NCBI RefSeq assembly: GCF_019890615.1
Contig: NZ_JAINVZ010000005.1
Location: 186,001-250,000, forward strand
Length of the DNA stretch: 64,000 nucleotides
Source of the DNA: Streptantibioticus parmotrematis
GTDB lineage: Bacteria; Actinomycetota; Actinomycetes; Streptomycetales; Streptomycetaceae
Direction: 5' to 3'
Part shown: positions 8,671 through 16,203 of the stretch, one piece after another
Layout of the letters: each line of letters begins with the position of its first letter
How positions within the stretch are numbered: position 1 is the first letter of the stretch
The notes under the pieces: model-generated
What the model was told of the DNA's origin: nothing
The model's database searches: none
Seen by the model: only the letters and a program-made list of their open reading frames with translations
Made by a program: the position numbers and the translations under genes

Positions 8671-10419
8671 TCAGGCTCCGGGCTTCGCCAGCAGCAGTTC
8701 GGTGTTGTGGTCGCCGGAGGCCCCGAGCTTCTGCGCGGGCGTGGCGTACGGGTCGTTGTACGCCAACTCCCGGTAGAGCGCGGCCAGTCCGGTGTCGGAG
8801 GTGTCGGAGAAGTCGGTGGCGTACGGGGCCGCCGACTCGATCAGCGTGGTGAACAGCGACAGCGTGCCGTCGCCGTTGTCCGCGATCTCGATCACCCGCG
8901 CGTGGTGCGGGTAGTCGATGTGCGACGCGGTGTTGACCTCCCAGAAGGCGCGCTCCGCGACCGCGTGCGGGTGCGGCGAGATCTGGTTGGCGTGAGTGTG
9001 GCCGTTCACCCAGGCGACGACGTTCGGGTAGCGCTGGAGCAACGTGACCACCTCGGAGCCGCTGTGCCTGGCCTCCAGCAGGTTGTACGGGTCGGGCAGC
9101 AGGTTGCCCATGGTGGAGCTGGTGTGATGGCTGAAGACGACCACCAGCTGGTCGGTCGAGCCGCCGCGCACCACGTTGCCGTCCGTGTCGTACCAGTGGG
9201 TGCTGTTGGCCTGAAGGACCGACTCCAGCCAGTCGAGCTGCGCGGTGCCGACCGAACCGTCCGCCCAGCCCGCCCGGTTGGTGGTGTCCAGGCTGACGCC
9301 CACCACACCCGGCGCGACCGGGAAGGTGTAGTAGAGCTTCCCGCTGGAGGCCGCCGAGGCGGTGAAGCCGTGCCCGACCGGGCCCGCGCCGGTGTACGAG
9401 GGGTCGAGGTGGGCCTGCGCGAACTGCTCCGGGGTGAAGGGCACGCGGCGCGCGTCGGGCGTCACGCGGCGCACCGGCCCGTTGTCCAGCAGCTTGACGA
9501 AGAGGGCGAGCGCCTGGGCCGGGTCGTTCTGCAGCGCGGCCGCGAGCTTCGCGGCGTCGGCGTCGTCACAGCCCTCCAGCTTGCGGTCGCCGGTGTAGAG
9601 GGAGTTGAGCAGACCGAGGTCCGGCAGGGTCCCTTCGATGCTGTCATCGTGGTTGCCGACGGTGGTGTACCAAGGGACGTGCAGGCCCGGAGCGTCGAAC
9701 GGGCGGCCCGCCGCGGTCAGGAAGCCCGGGATCTGCGGGTAGCCCGCCTTGGTCTTGTAGTCGTCCTGAAGGCTGGACTCCGGGTTCCAGTACGCCGTGG
9801 AGCCGGAGTTCTGCACGCCCTCGTACCGGGTGAGGTCACCGCTGTTGGGGGTGATCGAGCCACCGCTCATCACCGTGAGGTACCAGTCGAGTTCGAGCTG
9901 CTCGTGGTTGTCGGCGTTGTCACCGGTGGCGATGACGAAGGAGAAGGGACTGCCCGTGTAGGGGCCGCCGGACAGGGAGTTGACGCGCTCGACGAGCGAG
10001 GAGGCGCCGCGCACGGTCAGCGTCTCCTGCGGCCGGTACGCGCCGTCCGCGTACTGCGCCAGGTACTCGAAACGCGCCGGCGACTCGGTGTCCGCCAGAT
10101 GCAGGTCGGTGAACTGGACGAAGCAGGCGAGGCCGGTACGGCGGTCGTCGCGGCCGGACTGCCCCGCGACCAGGTCGGTGCGTACGACCAGCGGCCAGCC
10201 GGGTCCCGCCGCCAGCCGGTGGTACGGGCCGGACGCGGACGGGGTGGCGACCTGCTCCAGCGTGGTGCCCGCGGACTGCACGGCGCGCGCGGCGGACAGC
10301 GCCAGGGCGCGGTCCCGCGTGGCAGCCGACGCGTAACGGGCGTCGCCCAGCGTCAGCGCCGCCGCGGCGAACGCGGCCGACGCGCCGGTGACGAACTGTC
10401 GTCTGCTGTATGCGGCCAT
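8671..10419 (-). CDS. Tat-exported metallophosphoesterase (TIGR03767-like)
   Basis: A 582-residue calcineurin-like phosphoesterase predicted to be exported by the twin-arginine route, from SRRQFVTG and a following hydrophobic stretch near the N-terminus. The binuclear metal motifs are in order: FTDLHLAD, GDNADN, GNHDD and, near the end, GHTHAN. The overall layout and length resemble the actinobacterial TIGR03767 phosphoesterases, whose substrates are not well defined. The ATG at 10419 is chosen because AGGAG lies about 7 bases upstream and it puts the Arg pair close to the start. It converges on the NRPS operon, is separated from it by a terminator, and is probably unrelated to it. A short hairpin (GCTACC/GGTAGC at 10462-10477) lies in its leader. 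Confidence 0.88.
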   Translation of the reverse strand: MAAYSRRQFVTGASAAFAAAALTLGDARYASAATRDRALALSAARAVQSAGTTLEQVATPSASGPYHRLAAGPGWPLVVRTDLVAGQSGRDDRRTGLACFVQFTDLHLADTESPARFEYLAQYADGAYRPQETLTVRGASSLVERVNSLSGGPYTGSPFSFVIATGDNADNHEQLELDWYLTVMSGGSITPNSGDLTRYEGVQNSGSTAYWNPESSLQDDYKTKAGYPQIPGFLTAAGRPFDAPGLHVPWYTTVGNHDDSIEGTLPDLGLLNSLYTGDRKLEGCDDADAAKLAAALQNDPAQALALFVKLLDNGPVRRVTPDARRVPFTPEQFAQAHLDPSYTGAGPVGHGFTASAASSGKLYYTFPVAPGVVGVSLDTTNRAGWADGSVGTAQLDWLESVLQANSTHWYDTDGNVVRGGSTDQLVVVFSHHTSSTMGNLLPDPYNLLEARHSGSEVVTLLQRYPNVVAWVNGHTHANQISPHPHAVAERAFWEVNTASHIDYPHHARVIEIADNGDGTLSLFTTLIESAAPYATDFSDTSDTGLAALYRELAYNDPYATPAQKLGASGDHNTELLLAKPGA

Positions 10420-10730
10420 CCGAGATCTCCTGAGTGTCGAGGCGCAGGGGCGGGCACCGGCGCTACCGGTGGGTAGCAGGCGCCGCACAGCATTAGGACA
10501 CTCTTCGTCTGTGACGTGAACACGTCGGACTGAGGAAATGTCGTGCGGATGAAGGTCGTTGCGCGGGCCGCCGACGGCAGTGGCTCCGGGACGGCCGGGG
10601 CGGGAGGACCGGACGACCGGCGGACCGGTAGCGTGGGCCGCGTCCGTGGCCCCGACCGCCGCCGCGGTGTCGCCGCAGGTCGGCGCGCGTCAGAGCGGGG
10701 TGGGCGGTCGTCGGCGGGAGGGGAGACGGG
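10420..10730. other. Divergent intergenic region
   Basis: This 311-bp gap lies between the phosphoesterase (minus) and the ferredoxin-like gene (plus). It holds the GCTACC/GGTAGC hairpin at 10462-10477. I see no further gene or clear operator. Confidence 0.35.
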
Positions 10731-11120
10731 ATGGCGACGAGGGCGTCGGCGAGCGGGGGCCGACCCACGGTCACGGTGTGCCGGGGCTGCTGCTGCGGCA
10801 CCGAGAAGATCCCTGGAGTCGACCACGCCGGGCAACTCGCCGCGCTGCGCGCCGCGCTCGACGGTGTCGCCGCCGTCCGTGCCGTGGACTGCCTGGACGC
10901 CTGCGACCAGGCCAACGTCGTCGTCGTGCAGCCGTCACCCGCGGGACGCCGCGCCGGAGGACGGCCGGTCTGGCTCGGCCTGGTCAACGACCGCGACGCC
11001 ACGGACGACATCGCCACCTGGGCGGGGGCGGGAGGTCCCGGCCTGGTCGACCCGCCGGCCATCCTGGACCTGTACGCCTTCCGGCCCCCTCGCCAGGTCC
11101 GCGAGGGGCTCGCCGACTGA
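10731..11120 (+). CDS. Thioredoxin-like [2Fe-2S] ferredoxin family protein
   Basis: A 129-residue protein with the cysteine layout of thioredoxin-fold [2Fe-2S] ferredoxins. CRGCCCGTEK lies at about residues 18-27 and CLDACDQANVVVV about 40 residues later. Two cysteines from each block would hold the cluster, and the protein would act as a small cytoplasmic electron carrier. The run CCCG includes one more Cys than needed. The start follows GGGAGACGGG. It is followed after 33 bp by a short hypothetical gene that appears to have its own promoter, so an operon is not certain. The redox partner is unknown. Confidence 0.75.
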   Translation: MATRASASGGRPTVTVCRGCCCGTEKIPGVDHAGQLAALRAALDGVAAVRAVDCLDACDQANVVVVQPSPAGRRAGGRPVWLGLVNDRDATDDIATWAGAGGPGLVDPPAILDLYAFRPPRQVREGLAD

Positions 11121-11147
11121 CGACATGTCCGTTCCCCGCCGTAGGCT
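11117..11147 (+). promoter_or_regulatory. Possible promoter for a leaderless gene
   Basis: A -10-like TAGGCT (11142-11147) lies 6 bases before the GTG start at 11154, with TGACGA about 18 bp upstream. No Shine-Dalgarno site is present, so the transcript probably starts at or next to the GTG. Confidence 0.45.
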
Positions 11148-11153
11148 TGCGAC

Positions 11154-11633
11154 GTGACCGACGTCGGAGGGCCGGGTGGTGCCCCGGCGGGCGGATTCCC
11201 CGTGGCGACCGGACACGAACCGGCCGGACCGCCCGACGCCCGCCGCCGACCCCAGGTCGAGGCCGCCTACGCCGCCCTGCTCGACATCCGCCGCCTGGTC
11301 AACGCCGACGTGCCCGAACCACTGCGGCTCCCCGCGCCCTGGGAGGTGCGGCAGGCGGTGCGGGCGGTCGCGCTGACGCTGGAGGCACACGGTGTCGAGC
11401 CCTCCGCGCTCGGCCCGGACGGCGACCCGGTCGTCACCGGATACCTCGTCTCGGCCGCGCGTGAGGGCGTCGTGCGCGTCGAGTGGGTCGGCCCCAGGGG
11501 GAGCGGCGCCCCGCACGAGGCCGCCACCGCTCTGAAGCGCTGCGCCGCCGTGCTGGAGGAGACCGGATGGACGGCGCTGGAGTACCGCGACGCCCGCGGT
11601 CGCCGCCACGTCGAGGCCGAACCGCCCGCGTGA
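11154..11633 (+). CDS. Conserved hypothetical protein
   Basis: A 159-residue cytoplasmic protein that I do not recognise as a named family. After a Gly/Pro-rich start it has a predicted helical segment (VEAAYAALLDIRRLVNADVP), a PWEVRQAVRAVALTLE block and a compact basic and acidic C-terminal half containing EWVGPRGSG and ALEYRDARGRRHVEAE. It lacks a signal peptide or membrane segment. It uses GTG as start and seems to be translated from a leaderless message. Codon use matches its neighbours. The gene upstream encodes a ferredoxin-like protein, but nothing ties the two functionally. Confidence 0.6.
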   Translation: MTDVGGPGGAPAGGFPVATGHEPAGPPDARRRPQVEAAYAALLDIRRLVNADVPEPLRLPAPWEVRQAVRAVALTLEAHGVEPSALGPDGDPVVTGYLVSAAREGVVRVEWVGPRGSGAPHEAATALKRCAAVLEETGWTALEYRDARGRRHVEAEPPA

Positions 11634-11842
11634 ACCCTGCGCCTCCCGATGCGCGCCGAAACCCTGCGCGCCCCCGGTGCTCGTCATGGCCAGAAGTCGT
11701 CAACGCCAAGACCACGCATGGCCGTTGACCTGGTCGTTGTCGACGCGACGCGGCTACGATCGGATCACGGCATCGCGTGCCGGTCACCGACCGGGTGAGG
11801 CATGGAGGTGCTCGTGAGCTGCCCAGCGGAGGCACTTCACCC

Positions 11843-12238
11843 ATGTCAGTCGAGTTGAACCACACCATCGTCCATGCCCGCGACAAACGCGAGTCCGCCA
11901 CGTTCCTGGCCCGCGTCCTGGGACTCGAAGTCGGTGCCGAATGGGGTCCGTTCCTCCCCGTGGTCACCGCCAACGGCGTCACCCTGGACTTCGCCACCGC
12001 CGACTCCGCGTCGATCACCGCCCAGCACTACGCGTTCCTCGTGTCCGACGAGGAGTTCGACGCCGCGTTCGCACGGATCACCGACGCCGGGATCACCTAC
12101 TACGCCGATCCGCACCTGAAACAGCCGGGCGAGATCAACCACCACCACGGTGGCCGGGGCCTGTACTTCCTGGATCCGGCCGGGCACGGTATGGAGATCC
12201 TCACCCGCCCCTACGGCAGCGAACCGCCGCGGGACTGA
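11843..12238 (+). CDS. VOC-family (glyoxalase/dioxygenase fold) protein
   Basis: A 131-residue single-domain vicinal-oxygen-chelate protein. It opens with ELNHTIVHARDKRESATFLA, giving the first metal-ligand His, and later has INHHHGGRGLYFLDPAGHG and MEILTRPY, which supply the second His region and the C-terminal Glu. Members bind a metal or small molecule and serve as lyases, dioxygenases or resistance proteins. The ATG at 11843 is preferred over a longer frame because GGAGG lies 12 bases upstream and the fold starts at once. It is monocistronic as far as can be seen, and the substrate is unknown. Confidence 0.8.
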   Translation: MSVELNHTIVHARDKRESATFLARVLGLEVGAEWGPFLPVVTANGVTLDFATADSASITAQHYAFLVSDEEFDAAFARITDAGITYYADPHLKQPGEINHHHGGRGLYFLDPAGHGMEILTRPYGSEPPRD

Positions 12239-12290
12239 CCGGCCGCGTCCCGGAACGGCGAGGGAGGCCGGTCCGGGGGACAATGCCGGT

Positions 12291-12638
12291 GTGGACGTGA
12301 ACGAAGAGGTCCGGGCCTACGTCGACGCCATCCCCGCCGAGCACCGGCCGCTGTTCGACCGGGTGGACCGGCTGGTCCGCCAGGCCTGCCCCGAGGCGAG
12401 CGTGGGCATCTCGTACGGGATGCCCACGTACCGGGTCGGCAGGCGCAGGCTGCACCTCGGCGTGTGGAGCCACGGAGTGTCGCTCTACGGCTGGCAGCCC
12501 GCCCGCAACGCGGACTTCACGGCCCGCCACCCCGAACTGCTCTCCGGAAAAGCCACGTTGCGCATCCGCCCCGAGGACGCGGCGGCGATTCCCGACGACG
12601 AACTGACCGAGTTGGTGGCACAGGCGCTCAGCCCCTGA
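12291..12638 (+). CDS. DUF1801 (YdhG/YobT-like) protein
   Basis: A 115-residue protein with the DUF1801 signature, including YVDAIPAEHRPLFDRVDRLV, ISYGMPTYRVG and a C-terminal KATLRIRPEDAAAIPDDEL segment. Family members are small cytoplasmic proteins, and a Bacillus relative is described as a frataxin-like iron chaperone. That function is not evident here. The start is the GTG at 12291; GACAAT lies about 5 bases upstream and no ribosome binding site is seen, which suggests a leaderless message. Confidence 0.7.
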   Translation: MDVNEEVRAYVDAIPAEHRPLFDRVDRLVRQACPEASVGISYGMPTYRVGRRRLHLGVWSHGVSLYGWQPARNADFTARHPELLSGKATLRIRPEDAAAIPDDELTELVAQALSP

Positions 12639-12659
12639 CCGGCGCCCCGACGCGCGGTG

Positions 12660-12824
12660 TCAGCGCTCCTCGCGCTCCTCCCGCTTCTCCTCGCGCACCT
12701 CGTCCCGGTCCTCGCGGGTGCGCTCGTCCAGCTCCTCCTCGTCGGGCCGCCGTGGCATGCCGCGGCTGTGGCCGGTGTCCGGGTTCTGCTCGACCTGCTT
12801 GTTGGACTTGTGGTGATGAGCCAT
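12660..12824 (-). CDS. Small highly charged hypothetical protein
   Basis: A 54-residue protein. The first half is polar and begins MAHHHKSNKQ. The second half is almost wholly charged (EEELDERTREDRDEVREEK and onward) and likely forms a single long helix or stays disordered. The start is supported by AAGGGGA 7 bases before the ATG. The gene is convergent with the DUF1801 gene, with only about 20 bp between the stops. No function can be given. The clear start signal and biased composition argue that it is a real gene rather than chance. Confidence 0.6.
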   Translation of the reverse strand: MAHHHKSNKQVEQNPDTGHSRGMPRRPDEEELDERTREDRDEVREEKREEREER

Positions 12825-13039
12825 CGTCGTTCCCCTTGTCGGGCCGGCTCGGACCGGCTTTCGGGTGATCCGCACAGGGTCGCGTGCACGCGACTGCGGC
12901 GAACAGGGCGTTTTCCACTCAAACAACCCCTCGGACGGCCCGCAACCGGAGCTTCCGGGGCGCTCGGCATCCCACGGATTCCGTGCGGTCCGGCGTGTCC
13001 CGCCGGCCGTTTCCCGTCCCTCGGCCGTGCCGAACCCGG

Positions 13040-13152
13040 TCGTGCGCCCCGGAGTCCACGACCGCATCCTGGACTTCTCCCGCGCGGTGACCGGAAACCT
13101 CTTCCACGTTCCCACGAAGGACTTCCTGGACGACCTGCCGCCGAGCCCCTGA
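13040..13152 (+). pseudogene. Remnant of the C-terminus of a DyP-type peroxidase
   Basis: Within the 384-bp gap 12825-13208, the last 37 codons of an otherwise meaningless frame read VHDRILDFSRAVTGNLFHVP and then TKDFLDDLPPSP before a TGA at 13150-13152. This resembles the C-terminal segment of B-type dye-decolourising peroxidases (family form DRLLDFTTAVTG-FFVPS). Nothing upstream shows the haem-binding domain, so this looks like the tail of a deleted gene. The rest of the gap holds no gene that I can support. Confidence 0.55.
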
Positions 13153-13208
13153 CCTGCGAGGGCGTGGGCGGCTGCCCTTCAGGACGCCGCCCCTCAGGAC
13201 GCTGCCCC

Positions 13209-13682
13209 TCAGGACGTGCGGGCGCCCAGCGCGACGATCCGTGCCGTCGTGTCGCCGTCCGGGGCGCTGTACTCGACACGATCGCCGACCCGGCGCCCCA
13301 GCAGGGCCTTGCCGAGCGGGCTGTCACTGGTGACCAACGGCGCGTCGGACGGTACGACGACCTCCACGATGTCGACCGTCTCCCGCGAGCCGTCGGGGAA
13401 CTCCACCGTCACCGAGCTGCCGACGCCCGCCCGGTCCGGGTCGGGCGGCCCGGCCGTCTCCGCCCCGCGCAACCGCGCGGTGAGGTCGTCGATGCGGGCG
13501 TCCAGCCGCTCCGACTCCGTGGCGCGGCGCAGCTCGTCCGCCCGGTCCGCGTAGTCGCCGACGTCCGTGGCGGAGTCCCGGACCGTGGCGGCGATCGCGT
13601 CGCGCTCCTCCCGCAGCACGGCGAGTTCCTGCTCCAGCGCCTGGCGGGCGTCGTCGCAGATCGGTACGGCTTCGGAGGTCAT
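13209..13682 (-). CDS. GreA/GreB-family transcription factor, divergent tip
   Basis: A 157-residue GreA-like protein. An N-terminal coiled coil (about 1-75) is followed by the FKBP-like C-terminal domain with SDSPLGKALLGRRVGDRVEY. GreA normally carries GDLxENAEY at the coiled-coil tip, whose acidic residues enter the RNA polymerase secondary channel and help transcript cleavage. Here the tip reads DSATDVGDYADRADELRR, still acidic but not canonical. It could be a paralogue with altered activity rather than the housekeeping factor. The start follows GGGAG. It is transcribed alone, next to a monooxygenase gene on the same strand. Confidence 0.8.
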   Translation of the reverse strand: MTSEAVPICDDARQALEQELAVLREERDAIAATVRDSATDVGDYADRADELRRATESERLDARIDDLTARLRGAETAGPPDPDRAGVGSSVTVEFPDGSRETVDIVEVVVPSDAPLVTSDSPLGKALLGRRVGDRVEYSAPDGDTTARIVALGARTS

Positions 13683-13791
13683 GGCTGCTCCCGATTCGTG
13701 GCCCGTGAGGGGGTGCGGGACGTCCAGGGCTTCGGACCAGCCTAAGGCCCGGCGACGGATCGCGGCGGTCGGGCGCCCGGGTGCGGCGGGT

Positions 13792-15438
13792 TCAGCGAGC
13801 GGTGACGGACGGCTCCGGTGGTACGGGACGGTCGCCGGCCGCGAGGACCTGCCGTACCGCTGACGCGCCGCCCGCGAGCGCCTCCCGTACCGCCGACCCG
13901 AGCGCCGCGAGGGTGTCCGGGACGGCTCCGGGGCTGCGCCAGGCCACCACGTGGTCGGGGCGCACCAGCAGCGCGCCGTGGTCCCCGATCCCGCACGCCT
14001 CGGTGGGCCGGGTCGGAGTTCCCGGGCCGGCCGGGCGGGGGAGCGGCGCCGTGTCGAGGAAGGCGCCGCGCGGGTCCAGCCGGTGGGCGGCCCGCGTCCA
14101 GTCCGCGGCGTCAGGGCCCACGAGCAGTAGGTGGCGGCCGTCGCGCACCAGGTCGAGAGTCGACGCTGAGGCGTGTCGGCCGGGGAGCGGAACGTGAGGC
14201 AGCCGGGTGCCGGGCTCGCCGTGCCAACGCTCCGGCTCGTCGGCGAGCGGCAGGCCCGCGGTGGCCGGGTCGTCGTCGCCCATGGGGTAGCGGTAGCCGA
14301 GCGCCACGGCCGCCTCGCTCAGCAGCGGGCGGTCCTCGATCGGCACCTGGGCGCGGTCGCGTGCGCGCAGCAGCGCCTGCTCGACGGTGATCCGCCCGAC
14401 CGCGTGCCGTTCCCTCTGGTAGGCGTCGAGGAGCCGTGGCGCGGCGTGACCGCGCAGGACGGTCACCAGTTTCGCGGTGAGGTTCCACGCGTCCTGGATG
14501 CCGGTGTTCGCGCCGAAACCGCCGGTCGGCGGCGTGACGTGGACCGCGTCGCCCAGCAGGAACACCCGGCCGCGCCGGTAGGAGTCGGCCACCCAGCCGC
14601 CCATCCGCCAGCTCCGGGCGTCGGTGAGCGCGATGTCCGACGGCGGCAGGCCGAGCGCGCGCGAGACGATCTCCAGCCGGCGCCGGTCGTCGAACGCGGC
14701 CGGATCGGTGGTCGCGGGATCGTAGGTCACCGACACCGCGCCGCGGCGGCGCGCGGTGTCCCAGGACAGGAACGCGTGGTCGGGTTCGCCGGTGAACGCC
14801 AGCGCGAGGCGGCGGCCGTCGAGCGCCGGGCGCAGATCGGCCTCGAAGCCGAGCTCCATGACGTGCGCGATGGTCTCGGGGCCGGTGCGGGTGATGCCGA
14901 GGCCCTCGCGTACGGCGCTCGCGTTGCCGTCGGCGGCGAGCAGGTAGTCGGCCGTGATCGTGCGGACCGCGCCGTCGGGGTCCTGGACGCGGGCGATCAC
15001 GTGGTCGTCGTACGGGCGCAGGCCGACCAGGCGGTGGCCGAAGCGCAGGTCCGCCCCGGCGGTGCGGGCGTGGGCGCGAACGACCTCCTCCAGGTCGGCC
15101 TGCTTGACGAAGGCGGACCGGCACGGTGAGAGCGCGCTGAAGTCGCGGGCGGCGGGCAGCGGCCAGTGGCGCAGTTCCGGTCCGGCGAGCGAGGTGACGA
15201 GCGCGGCGTGGTCGGCGGGCGGCTGCCTGCGCTGGACCGCGTAGACGTCGTCCGCCGCGCCGACCGCGCGGTACGCCTCCATGGTGCGCGGGGAGAAGAG
15301 CTTGGCCCGCAGCCGGGTCGAGATCCCGGGGTGTTTCTCGACCAGGACGGGGGTGACGCCGTGGGCGGCGAGGAAGAGGGCGGCGGAGGCGCCGACGACG
15401 CTGCCGCCGACGATCAGCACGGGAACGTGCTCGGACAT
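13792..15438 (-). CDS. FAD-dependent aromatic hydroxylase (PheA/TfdB family)
   Basis: A 548-residue flavoprotein monooxygenase. The N-terminal FAD Rossmann motif is VLIVGGSVVGASAAL, the second FAD motif is AADGNAS, and the GD motif is RVFLLGDAVHVTPPTGGFG, followed by NTGIQDAWNL. The last 130 or so residues form the thioredoxin-like domain seen in phenol and polyketide hydroxylases. It uses NAD(P)H and oxygen to hydroxylate an aromatic ring. It is divergent from a TetR gene 93 bp away with two copies of a palindrome between them, so it is probably induced by its substrate through that repressor. Rifampicin monooxygenases are close relatives, so drug inactivation is an alternative role. Confidence 0.85.
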   Translation of the reverse strand: MSEHVPVLIVGGSVVGASAALFLAAHGVTPVLVEKHPGISTRLRAKLFSPRTMEAYRAVGAADDVYAVQRRQPPADHAALVTSLAGPELRHWPLPAARDFSALSPCRSAFVKQADLEEVVRAHARTAGADLRFGHRLVGLRPYDDHVIARVQDPDGAVRTITADYLLAADGNASAVREGLGITRTGPETIAHVMELGFEADLRPALDGRRLALAFTGEPDHAFLSWDTARRRGAVSVTYDPATTDPAAFDDRRRLEIVSRALGLPPSDIALTDARSWRMGGWVADSYRRGRVFLLGDAVHVTPPTGGFGANTGIQDAWNLTAKLVTVLRGHAAPRLLDAYQRERHAVGRITVEQALLRARDRAQVPIEDRPLLSEAAVALGYRYPMGDDDPATAGLPLADEPERWHGEPGTRLPHVPLPGRHASASTLDLVRDGRHLLLVGPDAADWTRAAHRLDPRGAFLDTAPLPRPAGPGTPTRPTEACGIGDHGALLVRPDHVVAWRSPGAVPDTLAALGSAVREALAGGASAVRQVLAAGDRPVPPEPSVTAR

Positions 15439-15465
15439 GGGGATATCGTCCCTTCAAAGGAAACA

Positions 15466-15525
15466 GAACAGCTCTGTTCCATTATTGGCACGCGTCGACA
15501 GCGAAACGCAACAGCCCTGTATCGT
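15466..15525. promoter_or_regulatory. Two TetR-type operator copies between monooxygenase and TetR genes
   Basis: The palindrome ACAG-N2-CTGT occurs twice: ACAGCTCTGT at 15468-15477 (extended to GAACAGCTCTGTTC, 15466-15479) and ACAGCCCTGT at 15511-15520. Their centres are 43 bp apart, about four helical turns. The second copy abuts a -10-like TATCGT (15520-15525) for the TetR gene, with TCGACA 19 bp upstream of that box. The first lies in the leader of the monooxygenase. Confidence 0.65.
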
Positions 15526-15531
15526 TGGAGC

Positions 15532-16161
15532 GTGATCCAGGAACCCGTCGTCCAGGAACCCGCGGCCCGGCAGGGCGGTCGTCAGCGCGATCCCGCCACC
15601 GACTCGGCGATCATCGAAGCCGTCCTCGACATGGTGGCCGCCGGCGCGACCCTCACCGGCCTGTCGCTGGTGGCCATCGCCAAGCAGGCGGGGGTCTCGC
15701 GCAACAGCGTCTACCGGCGGTGGAAGACCAAGGACGAGCTCTACCTCGACGTGCTCGCCACCATCAACGAGCCGCGGCCCGCCCCGGACGGCGCCGGCAC
15801 CCGCGAGGACCTGGCGGCCGTGCTGCGCACCCTCGCCGACCGCGTGGTCGACGTGCGGGCCAGCAGCGTGCTGCGCGCCCTCAACGCCGAGGCCGCCACC
15901 TTCCCGCGACTGCACCGCCGCTATTTCGAGGAGATCGTCGCCCCCCGACGGGAGGCCATGACGGCCGTTCTGCGGCGCGGTGTGGAACGCGGCGAACTCC
16001 GCGACGACGTCGATCTCGACCTCGTCGCGGAGCTGCTGGTCTCCCCGCTCCTCGCCCGCATGGCGTCCGGCAGCACCGACCATCTCGATCCGGTACGCGA
16101 CACCCGCCGGATCGTCGACCTGGTCCTGCGGGGCGCGGGAGCACCGGACGACGACGCGTGA
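15532..16161 (+). CDS. TetR-family transcriptional repressor
   Basis: A 209-residue TetR-type regulator. The N-terminal helix-turn-helix includes SLVAIAKQAGVSRNSVYRRW at about residues 45-65. It is followed by an all-helical ligand domain with RYFEEIVAPRREAMTAVLRR and a C-terminal TetR_C-like segment. The GTG at 15532 is chosen because a -10-like box lies just 6 bases before it, suggesting a leaderless message. Starts further upstream would place the HTH too far from the N-terminus. The regulator probably represses itself and the divergent FAD monooxygenase through the paired palindromes. It ends 42 bp from the convergent beta-helix gene. Confidence 0.88.
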   Translation: MIQEPVVQEPAARQGGRQRDPATDSAIIEAVLDMVAAGATLTGLSLVAIAKQAGVSRNSVYRRWKTKDELYLDVLATINEPRPAPDGAGTREDLAAVLRTLADRVVDVRASSVLRALNAEAATFPRLHRRYFEEIVAPRREAMTAVLRRGVERGELRDDVDLDLVAELLVSPLLARMASGSTDHLDPVRDTRRIVDLVLRGAGAPDDDA

Positions 16162-16203
16162 GCCTGTCAACGGCCTTCCGACCGCGACCGGCCGCGGATG
16201 TGG

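Noticed and set aside
11725-11760. Promoter TTGACC to TACGAT before the VOC gene
   Set aside because: The spacing is 24 bp, too long for a normal promoter, and no alternative pairing was convincing.
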